NCBI GenBank assembly: GCA_002633025.1
Contig: NMRB01000680.1
Location: 111,046-175,045, forward strand
Direction: 5' to 3'
From: Notospermus geniculatus
Lineage: Eukaryota > Nemertea > Pilidiophora > Heteronemertea > Lineidae
Length of the DNA: 64,000 nt
Below are positions 46,311-57,300 of the stretch, piece after piece. Made by a program: the position numbers and the translations under genes. Position 1 is the stretch's first letter. The number at the start of each line of letters is the position of its first letter. Below the pieces are notes generated by a model. That model was not told where the DNA came from. It made no database searches and was given only the letters and a program-made list of their open reading frames with translations.

Positions 46311-46622
46311 CAAGGGCGTAGGCTGGGGGGGTGCACAGGGTGCACGTGCACCCTCCCACAGCAGTGAGAGAGTTCCGCTCTGGCAAGCAGAAAAAAATCA
46401 AGCCTGTAATCGTGTAGATTTTGGCTAAGAATACTGCTGAAATTACGTCTCAGAGCATCCAGATTCCAAAATTTTCTGGGGCAGGACCCCCAGACCCCCC
46501 TCCAGAACACACCTTTCTTACTTTTCAGCATTACTCTGAAACTTCATGCCTACACCAGCTGCATGAGTTCCGCTTTTGCAAAAATGTGCACCTCCCCGGG
46601 CTCAGACCAGCCTACGCCCTTG
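46311..46622. mobile_element. MITE with CAAGGGCGTAGGCTGG ends
   Basis: CAAGGGCGTAGGCTGG at the left and CCAGCCTACGCCCTTG at the right (46607-46622) form the inverted ends. CAGAT flanks both sides (46306-46310 and 46623-46627). It lies about 300 bp upstream of the NOL9 start, near an (ATTCA)n run at 46198-46226. Confidence 0.85.
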
Positions 46623-46627
46623 CAGAT

Positions 46628-47276
46628 AAGAAGGAGAAGAAGGGTTGATGGCATCTGTCTCGGGAATGTATCCATCAATCCACAGTGGTGGAAGGAGTGC
46701 AAGTGCAATTATTTACAATTATAAGCAGTCATAGCCAGGCCTATCAGTGTCACCTCAGCAAATGTCATTGTCGGTGACATCATGACATGCCGTGCTGCTG
46801 GGTAATTACACAAAACATCATATCGGCCTTCATAATTTTCCACTTACTTAACCACGAACTGATCATAGGCCTTATCGCACCTAGCACATGGCTAATCAGC
46901 ATAAATCAGCGAGGCGGGACGGGCCCAACCATCAGCGCCACCGCTGTACATTTACAATACATTGTGCAATGCATCGGGTGAATTTTTTGTCAACATTGGC
47001 CAATAAAAGTCACTTCCAAAAGCCTGATGTGCCTAAACTAACTAGCTATGTGGGCGGCGGTATAAAGTGATTCAAATCGATATATTATTGACCACTGATC
47101 GTCTTCGCGATCGCCAAAAATCGATGATTAGTCCATGTAAACAACGCCAAAACATTATCATATTATCGTGCAACCCCACGCTGATTGGTCAATAACTGAC
47201 ACGTGACCGTCGAGACAGGGCCACCATGATGACATGTGCTAATCTTTTGGAATTAACCATCGATTTTTTGCGATCG
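46628..47276. other. Intergenic sequence before gap
   Basis: No gene was recognised. GCGATCGCCAAAAATCGATG at 47109 is mirrored by CATCGATTTTTTGCGATCG at 47258-47276, so the gap probably interrupts or borders another inverted-repeat element. Confidence 0.5.
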
Positions 47277-47550
47277 NNNNNNNNNNNNNNNNNNNNNNNN
47301 NNNNNNNNNNNNNNNNNNNNNNNNNNNNNNNNNNNNNNNNNNNNNNNNNNNNNNNNNNNNNNNNNNNNNNNNNNNNNNNNNNNNNNNNNNNNNNNNNNNN
47401 NNNNNNNNNNNNNNNNNNNNNNNNNNNNNNNNNNNNNNNNNNNNNNNNNNNNNNNNNNNNNNNNNNNNNNNNNNNNNNNNNNNNNNNNNNNNNNNNNNNN
47501 NNNNNNNNNNNNNNNNNNNNNNNNNNNNNNNNNNNNNNNNNNNNNNNNNN
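47277..47550. other. Assembly gap (Ns)
   Basis: 274 undetermined bases. Open frames called through it are meaningless. Confidence 1.
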
Positions 47551-48059
47551 AAGTATCAGCATTGGTCTGCACTATATCATCAAGTGCGGAAGGTTACGGT
47601 CAATGTCACAGACGACCCACTCACTGCGGCGAATCACTGAATTATCTCGTGATTTGCGAGATGATTACTACGCCGAGGCTCCTATATACAGTCGAGGTAG
47701 GTTACGATGGCCGCCCGAATGTAGCCGAGTACCTCCGAAGATGACGTCGATTGATAGAAAACCAACAGATTTCATGATTTCTCATCATGATATGCAAATT
47801 TGACATTACGTCATGAATTTTGGAATACTACAAACTTTCATGATTTCACATTCTGATATGCAAATTAGGTAAATCTACCCGTTCATTCTCAGTCAGGTGA
47901 AAACAGGCGATTCGTACTAAATTTATTTACTTAATTTACTTGCACAGGGCCTATATTGCTACTTAAAATATATGTTGTTATTTTCTATGATTTTTCATGT
48001 ACTAATTATTATAAACATTCACCCAAATGTATGTAACAGAAATAGCGAAGTTGACCGAA

Positions 48060-48228
48060 ACAAATGTTTGAATGCGCCTGCGCGAATAACCAAAATGGCA
48101 GGCGAAAATAAAATTTGTTAAATTTCCTTCGTATTTTCCCCAAATATCTAACTTTCTTGTCGACCAAAACGGTGGAGAGATTGCACAAATAAAGAAGGAA
48201 GTAAAGGGCACTGATTGAGACCTTCGCG
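48060..48228 (+). promoter_or_regulatory. Probable BORCS6 promoter / 5' UTR
   Basis: A GCGCCTGCGC motif (NRF1-like, at about 48075) followed by CCAAAATGGCAGG (YY1-like, at about 48090) lies 130-155 bp upstream of the start codon. No TATA box is seen. This is a typical housekeeping promoter layout; motif evidence only. Confidence 0.4.
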
Positions 48229-49892
48229 ATGGAAATCGATCGCGTTTTGGATTCAATCGAGTCTAATAATGAACGAGAGGGTGCAGAATCTGGTGAAAAC
48301 TTACTTCCTGATATTGAAAGCAGCATCCCCAGTTCGGCATCTGATGCAACACTTCACGAAAGGACTCAACCAGAAGGTCTGTCGTCTCCTGACTTTCAAC
48401 AAGGGGCCTCCGGAGAAGTCACGGGTGATACAACACCTTTGCAAAATGGCACTGTTCCCTTGGGAACTGGGAGGAAAAGGGAAGACACACTCACAGCGGA
48501 AGTTGAAGATGAGGTAGAAAATCAGGAGAGACTGTTGCAACAAGAATACTCGTTAGAAGATGACAGAACACATGTTATTGGTGGAGAAGTGTTTGTTGAC
48601 GATTTTGCCCCACCTGAAGCTAATGAACACGGTCCGAGCAAAGTATCAAAGATGAAGTTCCATGATCAGCAGATCGATGAAGACCTTTATCATCACAAAA
48701 TACGTAATGCTAGCACTGGTAGTAGCAGTTCTCCAAGTCAAAGCGAATCTAGTCTTCGAGGTGCTGAGGGACATAATGCAAATAGACCGGAGAGTCTTGT
48801 ATTGCCAAGACCATTGCAATTTTATGAAAGACAGAAAGCAGATTTTTCAGATAGCTTTTCCAATGTTAGTGGAGACTCTGAGATTTCTCTGGAGAATTTA
48901 GATAATGTGATTCAGGCAGTCACAGAAAACCCTCTTCATGAACAGGGAATCATTTTGAAAGAGGGTGGGATGATGGCATTTGTAGCTGAGGACCTCAATG
49001 AACTGGTGAAAATGAGCAGCCCAATGTCGCGGGGTAGTAGGACTCCTAGTTCCAGAAGTGTAAATAGTGTATCAAGTGCTACTTCTTCCTACTGTAGCAC
49101 CTCAGTGTCTGGCATGTCGCGGTCCTCGAGTTTGCCACTTCACCCTTCTCCTGATGACATTCCACCAATTGATCCACATGCAGTGAAGGATATAGAGACA
49201 CATGCCAAACGGGTAGCCGATAATCTGGACCTTATGATGGGCAATTTAAAGAACAATCTCCATAAAGTATGTTCTGCTCTTTTTCTTTTACTTATCATCC
49301 TTTTAGTAGCGGAAGTTGGGTGTTATTCCAGCATTCATCATCCCAAGTTGTCTGTGTCTTGGGTCATTCCATGAATGTGCCCCTCCCAACTGATCAGTTT
49401 CAATCACACACTCTTTTCATTTCAGATGTCAAATATAACAAAAGGTTGCTGTGCTGTTTACAAAGAGGGAATTGATAGTACCTGTGATAGTGTGGATGCG
49501 GCAATTAAGGTAATACTTGGATGGGAAGTTTCTTAATCTGTCCACCTTCAAACCTCAGCTCAAAATTTCTACTTACTGGTACATGTTTGATGCCTTGTTT
49601 TGTTTCCATTCCAGTCCATGTATGCCTTGATGGCCAAGTGTGAGGAGGTCAGTCATGCAATGAGACCAATCTACCAGCTGGCAGATCAAATGTATCCTTT
49701 TTGTGTGATTTCACTGTTTTGAACACAAAGTTTTGAAGCAGAGGAACCTGGGGTTGCTGTAATGACTACTACTGCGAATGCTACTTTTCTTTACTCTTTC
49801 TCAGAAAAGAAATCAAAAGACTGTTAGACTTATTCGAGGGCCAGCTGGCAAGGGAAGCCAAAGAGAAGGAGGAACAGGCAAAGAAGACGTGA
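48229..49892 (+). CDS. BORCS6: BLOC-1-related complex subunit 6 (lyspersin)
   Basis: Subunit of BORC, the complex that recruits Arl8 to lysosomes and drives their movement to the cell periphery. Exons 48229-49266, 49426-49509, 49615-49691 and 49805-49892 join to 428 aa (357 in human). The first 300 residues are acidic and Ser-rich, with a run of SPMSRGSRTPSSRSV type, and are probably disordered. The conserved helical domain starts at DPHAVKDIETHAKRVADNL and runs through DLMMGNLKNNL, YKEGIDSTCDSVDAAIK, MYALMAKCEE and RLLDLFEG. Intron 3 has a U12-type donor. The ATG is the first in frame. The human gene, as I recall, lacks introns in its coding region. Confident assignment from the C-terminal domain. 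Confidence 0.93.
49692..49804 (+). other. U12-type (minor spliceosome) intron of BORCS6
   Basis: The donor reads GTATCCTTTT, the full U12 consensus, and splicing here restores the frame (QIKEIKRLLDLF). TTCTTTACT lies 11-12 bases before the terminal AG, matching the U12 branch-site position. The intron is 113 bp. Confidence 0.85.
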
Positions 49893-51300
49893 TAAGTCTT
49901 GGGATCATGGATCACCAGATCATTTCTGATGACAAACTAACAGAGGACTTCCACTGTGTTCAAATTGATTGCATCACTTACCGGTACACTGGACCCATCA
50001 GAACCTTTTGTCCAAGACCCATTAGCTGGAGCATTGATTGGGAGCTGGTTTTTACCTCTTGTTCAATCAGGCCTAAAAATGTCCAACAAGTCAGTTGTAG
50101 TCTGTTAGTCTGTGCAATGAATTTGGATAACAGTGTCAAATGCCAGTTCATTGTGGCACAAATGTACATAACTGTACACTGTTATGTTTCTATTTATTTG
50201 TACACTCAAGCAAGCAATCAGGATGGAAATTTAGGTTAGCACATTTGGATAGATTAGCTTACCAGTACATAAGTAGTAGATCAAATTCTATGGCCTATGT
50301 AACGAGTAATAGTTCCAGTACTTCTCGTGACATGTTAGTTGTCGAACTATCAAATCTACTCATCTGTAGGAAAGTTCTTTTGTGTTTTTATGTCCGTGCC
50401 ATAAAGTTATGTAAAAGAAACTAGGGGAGAGATGTTTTCACTGTGTCTGTGTTCACTGTTGGTATTCAGTTAGCATTTCAGTTCCTCTTGTGGTTTGCAC
50501 CAACAGTTTTAATTATGAATGACCTGGGCCTGCGGTCAGTATAATCATGATATTCCCCTTCTCTCTGAAATGTTGAGATTTGACTGTGTTATTGCATTCC
50601 AGTACATAATGTAAGGTAAATACTGAGCTTAGTAGTCGTGAGTATCCTGTCAGATGCTAGTCCTGTATTTATGAAATGTGTCCAAGATGAATTGATAAAA
50701 GACACTTTCCTGAAAGAAAATTATGGTTAAATCTTTGTCTTTTCTTTCACACTAGATGGCAGCATGGGCAGCAAGACCCCACGGACTTCCTTCAGTCTGG
50801 GAATGCAAAATGTGTGGCACTTACAAAAGCAAAATACAAGATTTTGAATCATTACATTTATTTACAATTTCCTTAGTTTTGCAGTAACAGTATTTTTTAA
50901 CTCGCATGAATGGAAAACCAAAGTTCTCTTGTTCATTCCTCTACAAAATGTGTATCACAGGTAATCTTCCTTCAATAACAGCATGACCAATGAAAACTGG
51001 ACGGAGTACTACATGCTTCAAGTCTTCATGCTGTGGAATGTATCTACATGGATAAACTTCAATGGACGGAATGAATTTTCAATAGGATCTTGAAAGTGGG
51101 AGCAAATGGGAACTTGTTCAAAGTGACAATTAAATTTTGACATAAATATGAATTCCACACCAGCTTTCCCAGGATAGCTTCTGCCACTTCCATTGATATG
51201 CGAAAACAGAAGCCAGTGGCAGTTCACTAAATTTGCCCACGAAATAAACTCCAGAGTCGCATGACACAAGCTCTGACTCATCTTTATTGAACTCCACAAT
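49893..51300. other. BORCS6 3' region and CCDC146 3' region (tail to tail)
   Basis: No further coding exon was found. On the minus strand AATAAA at about 50859-50866 could serve CCDC146. On the plus strand only ATAAAG variants are seen near 50400. The stretch is likely mostly two facing 3' UTRs. Confidence 0.45.
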
Positions 51301-54300
51301 TTATATTTCAATAGGTTTGGGAATTGGTTTCCTGATGTGTCGCATGGTGGAGCCAGCCTCTGTTGGTTTGAACGGTGCATGAGAACCATACGGACGTGGG
51401 ATTGGAAGCTCTGTCTCGTCGTCAGGAATGTAAGCGTTTGGCCGTGGTTCGGCTGTTGTCGTGATGCCTCCAGCGATACGGTATTGGTCTTCTTCCTCTT
51501 CCACCTGTAAGAGAATAGATTTGACGTGAAGTATCTTGTAGAAATAGAAATCGGGTTTCTAAGGTGAAAGTCATCGCGTCCTTCTACCACGCTCGCCCTT
51601 GTAGGATCAAGTACCTTGTAGAAGATGGTCGTGAAGTACAACCTCCCACAGTTGATCTTGCTGCCACAGGGCAACTGATTAGTCCAAAATCATGTAAACC
51701 TTTATTGCCAACGCCAATTGAGATTGCTCCAAAGCTTACCATTTTCAACTGTTCCATCTCTTTGGCTCGTCGATCCTCCCGTTGCAGCATCTTGAACCAG
51801 TCCAACTCAATCTCCTCACTAGGTGGCTCTCCCTTCTCCATCCTGATATATGCCTGTTCAATATCTGCCTCCTTCTCCTTCACCTCTTGTTGGTGTTTCA
51901 ACGCCTCGGCTTGTTTCATGGACAGCTCTGAGACGTATGACATCATCTTTCTGGTTACGTCTTTAATTTTTGCTTGTAATTCATTCACCTGGAGAGAAAG
52001 TACAATGATCAGTCGCTAAACTGTTCTAAAAGGCTCTTCAGTGTTCACACATTTAGATTTGACAATATGATGAACACAAAACACGCTCGTCCTTGTAGGA
52101 TCACATCATCATTAGTGGTCTTACCTTCTTAGCTAGAGCCAGTGTATCGTCCTTGCCAGAGTCGGATTTCGTCTTGACTCTTTCAGCCAAACGTGTGACC
52201 TGCTCAAAGATGAGGTCCTTCTCCAGGAGCTGTTCTTCCTTCTCGGCAAGTCGGATCTCGAGCTGAAAGATAAGAGAATATTTGTGAGAATACTTTGGGA
52301 TTTCTGCTGAGGTCAAAACCCCAGATACAGCTCCATATCATGCTATCACAGTCAACATTAGAGATGTTATAAGAACCTACCTCTTCAATCTTCTTCTGCA
52401 GCTGGGCAGGTTCCAAGTCCTTTCCTGGGAGATGACGGACACGTTCAGTATCATTAGGATTCTCCAACTGTTTCTCAAGATCGAGCATCAGATCCTGGCA
52501 CTGTGACAACTGAATCTGAAGTGTGGTCAGCTCAGATTCCAGGTTACGTTTCTGAGGGAGCTGTTTCCACATGAGATGCTTGCTCCTTTCCTCTTCGGCG
52601 ACCTGCATCTTCAGGAAGCGTATCTCCTCCTCGCGAGCCTGCATCTCAACGTTACCATTTCTGATCATTTGGTCTGGAATCACAAGCAGGAACAGAATTC
52701 ATTTTGCACAATTCAATGCAACCTTACCCTTTCTACAGAGTCGAACCATCTCTACGGGAGAATTCATCAGACAGCAAGAGATGACTTTCACTTACCCTGG
52801 ATGTTCACTTTCTCATAGAATATACACACTTCCTCATTCCTTTCAATGAGTTGAATGCCCCTGTCATTCCTGTGCTGCACGGCCGTCTCATACCTCTTCC
52901 TCAGCTGAACCATCTGTTCCTCAGCCTGGTTGATCATCATATTCAACTTGGCAATATCCATTCGAAGCTGTTCGCGTTTCTCTTTCATTTCTTCCTCGAT
53001 TCTCTGCTGTTTTGCGACTTCATTCCGGAGGCTGTCTCTCAACACGATGCTGTTGATGTGTTTTAATCTCTGCTTCTGGAGTTGCCTGTCAAGAGATAAT
53101 ACAAGATTTGATCTGTAAGTTGAGTGTTTCATCTCCTGTCACTGCGGCTAAAGCAAGTTGAAACGATTTGGATCTGCTCAACTTATGGCCTTGCTAGTCC
53201 TTGGGAGACATTTGCATATTGTATAAGAATAGAAAATCATAAAGCCATAAATCCTCATCACCACAACTACATTGGAGACTCAGACACAGAACGACGACAG
53301 CTTTATCTGTCTCTAATGGGTGGACGTGGAGCAGGGAGAGACTGCGGGTAAGAGCACAAACCCACCAAACACTCGTATCTTACGTACCGTTCTTTTTGAG
53401 TGACTGCTGTTCTGAGAATCTCAATCTCATTCTGTAGAATCTTAATCTTTTCTCTCATCTCTGCTGCCTTCTGAGTGCTCGTCTGAATCAGGTTCACGCA
53501 CTTGTTACGTTCGTTCTTGATCACATCATACAACTTGGCAAACTCCTTCAATCTGGAAAAGACACACAACAGGACATGTATATGGAAATGAATGTACCGG
53601 TACTCAAGGCATTCTCAGTAACAAAGTCGTCAGTAAATCAGTTCCCTACACAACAAGCAAGCTTAAATCTGTGTCAACAATTAGCAGATGTCACTGTCTG
53701 TCCGATTCTGTTCCAAGTGAGTGTGTTTTGCAGTTCCCTACACAACAAGCAAGCTTAAATCTGTGTCAACAATTAGCAGATGTCACTGTCTATCCGATTC
53801 TGTTCCAAGTGAGTGTGTTTTGCAGATATTTATTTGAAGAAAAGTTGGCTAAATGACAACAAAGTGAACCTTACTTGAGTAGCATTTCCTGATATTTCTT
53901 CTGATGATCTTGAATTTGTAACTTTTTGGTCTTCAAATCTTCCACAGCGCGGTGGAACCTCATTTCAGCTCTCATGAAATCTCGTGCCTTTTGTTCCCGT
54001 TCATCTGCCTTGATGGCCGCCAAGCGAGTCAGTTCAACCACTTCAATTCTAAGATCACTCTGTTCATATAGGAGGCGCTCTTCCTCCGCAATGCTCTGTT
54101 CAACTTTGACTTGTTCGACAGCAGTGAGTGAATTCTGTGAGAAAAACACGCAAGTATTAACAAGATGTACAAATGGTTATCTGCTTTCAAAAGAAACTGG
54201 TCTCCTGTACTGATGATATCAACCCAATGACATAAAAGAGAAATTGGTGAGCGGGGTGGGGGGGGGTGGGGTGTTACCTGTTGTGCCAACCCCCTCTTGG

Positions 54301-57300
54301 TTTGATCCACTTCCTTCTGAAGTTCCTTTCTCTTCTCCATCAACGTGCCATCATCCTTTGGCTGGGCATCAACCTACAAGGTAAAACAAACATCAGTGTC
54401 CTAATTCAAAGGGATGTTGATGTACAGCCCGATTTCCAAGGGCATGAAATGTTGAGGAAACTGATATACATGTAGAAGCATCTGTCAACTCGGCTGCCAA
54501 AACCAGAAACACAAGTACCGTAAATGAGATATGACAAGGCCTACCTGTCCCTTCACTTTCTCGTGCACAGATTTCGTATGCTGCAGGGCCTCAGTCGCGA
54601 CCTTCAGTTGTAACTCCGCCTTCTTCAGGTTCCGCACGTCGCGGTCTTTCTCTCTCACTTTTCTTGAGTGCAACTCGTGGAGGTTTTTCTTTTCGATGAA
54701 AATGTGGCGCAGACTGACGTCGAGCGTCGCCCTTGAATGACAAGTTTGAAACTTGAAAACATGGTCATAGAAAAGTGGATCTCTCGAGCTAACTTTACAA
54801 TTGCAGTGGTCCTATGTTATTGCCAGAACACATGTATCGTAGCTGCTCATATACAACACTGGCTTTGGGAAATACATGTGTAGTTCCAAATGCAGAAGGA
54901 AACTGGAGCCCCCGGAGAAAACCAAAGAGGATGAGGAGAGATCGTCGTCTCTACTCACCTGTCGCCCATCAAGACAGACTCTCTTTCTTTAGCAAACTCA
55001 AATAACTTCATCAGGTCATCAAATTCTCTCTCCTTGTGTTCAACAGTCGCCCTCTGTCGGTCAAGGTCACGTTCGATGTCACATTTATCACCGTCTAGAA
55101 GCTGGCGTCGGCTCTCCAAGTTTTTGAGTTGTTCTGTCAGATCTCTGAACTGTATATCAAGGGTCTTTCTCTGTTTGTCTATCTCACTAAAAAGCAAAAG
55201 GATTGGGATCCATGAAACTTACAGGGCATGGTCGTGGGGGGTCCACTTGGAAAGGACTGACAGTGCAGATAAAGACTGACTTCACGCATCAACAAATATA
55301 ACATTTTTGTTCCATCATGAACTATCATCATTCCCTCTTTCCCCAGTTCAACGCCTTCTTTGCTATTCTAACAATGCTAAACAACTGATATCAGTGGAAA
55401 TCCACTCCACCAACCAGTACATCCACCCACCAATAGTTTAGATACAAAACACCTGGGTCATTCCCCCTATCAATAACCTTGGAGAGTTCACTTACTTTTT
55501 CTGCCGCTGTAACTTATCTGCTTCCTTCGCAATCTGATTTGGGAGGGAATTGACACCAACCAGTTCAGCCTGGAGGAAATAAATAAACAAATTGATTCGG
55601 TGAGTTCTCAGATTGGCACACGAGACTTGGAATGATAAGGGTCGACTTAACCCTTTCACTGTCAATGGTATTTTTCCAAGCAAATCCTGAAAAGCCACAG
55701 AAACCACAGGTAGGTATTTATTGGAAAGTACTCGCCCAGAGCTTTCCAATGAATACCATACGACAGCTTTCAAGTCCCTTTCGAGTTCTTCATTTCAATT
55801 TACGATTCTCGAATTAGCAGTTCTGTGCACTTCCGCCGAAATTGCAACCACAACCTCGATCTGAAACCGGGTGACGTGACGCAGTCCATGATTCAGCAAT
55901 GGTGGACTCTAACGCAACGTCTTCGAAGTCACTGTCGTGGGGTTGTCTGCGTCACGTCATTCAGCTTCAGATCGAGGTTGTGCTTGACGTTTCGGCAGAA
56001 GTGCACAGATCTTTGTCGTTTACGTCAATTTGAGAATGGTCTCTTGGCCTTGGCAGTAATAGGGTAAAGAAATACAAGAGAAACCTTCTTCACCTTGAGT
56101 TTCTCCATCTCTTCCACCTCTTTCTCAAACTCCTTGTTGTCCACAGCGTACTGACGATGACGAGTGTCGACATCTTCTCGCAGATTCTTCGCCTCTTGTT
56201 GTCTCTGCGCAATCTCCTTCTTCAAATCGTTCGTCGCTGTGTGGAGTTCTTGGATCTTTTTCTCAGTTTCCTGGAAACGAAAAAGATTTTTGTGCAATTG
56301 GAATTGGAACCAAAGCAACACCACCCTGGGGTGACTTTGTCACTAAGACGGGGCTGAGAGGGTCGCATGTCAGCCTGTTCCACTTGCACCAGGATGTCGT
56401 GACACATAACATGTTGGCTGGGCCATAATTTGTCTGATACATGGCATTATGCATCAGATGCTTGAAATAATAGAGGTACACATTGGGTTATTCAGTTTGA
56501 ACTGAATCTGGCTTCTCTAATCTCAGTGATCAAGCCTCCCGAGATCAAGGATCCTCATGCAGTGATTTAAACTTTACTTCAATGGAGGAATAATCCCTGA
56601 GGGATCAAGTTCCATTGTTGCGGTTCACAGCGTTCAGTACAGACAGCTGATTTTCATGAATTTAATCTCCTATTCAAGGAAAACTGCACGCATTCAGCCA
56701 CAACATTATCAGGTTAAACACTAACTTATCCAATGACAAAGGCTTCAAGTCTCAATTCAATTTCTTTGGTAAACATTGCACTGTGATGAAGTTGAAGTCT
56801 GCCTGCCTTACTTTTCTCAACAACACTCAAAGAAATTCCAGACTTTTGCGAAGGTCACGTTTTATCCACAATTGTGATAACAAAGCTTGGAAACGAACAA
56901 CACCAGGTGCATGTTGTGACTGGTCAAAACTTCTTAATAGAACCTTCACCTTAGAAATTCCAGTCACCCAGTGCACTCACACTGGGTCAGACTCTTAATT
57001 TGCCCCAGTCTTGGAATTCTAACAGCAACCTGATGGGGTCAGGATGCAATTCTGAGGACAAGACCACGCAACTTTGGTGCAACACAAATGAATAACCATT
57101 GTAATTTTACATCAGACAAACAGGAACAATAGATGAAGGTCTCGCAACCTGGTGCATGACATCATTCTAAAGAACCTAAAAATGCTTCACTCACTAATTA
57201 CCAAGCTTAATGAGAAAAATTAACATTTTTTAGAGCAATTACGAAGATGACGCCATTCTTGAGACTGGTGTGGGAGGCCAATGTTTATAGTTTTTTTCCA

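Noticed and set aside
47226-47744. Long ORFs spanning the 47277-47550 gap
   Set aside because: Most of their length is N; there is no evidence of coding on either side.
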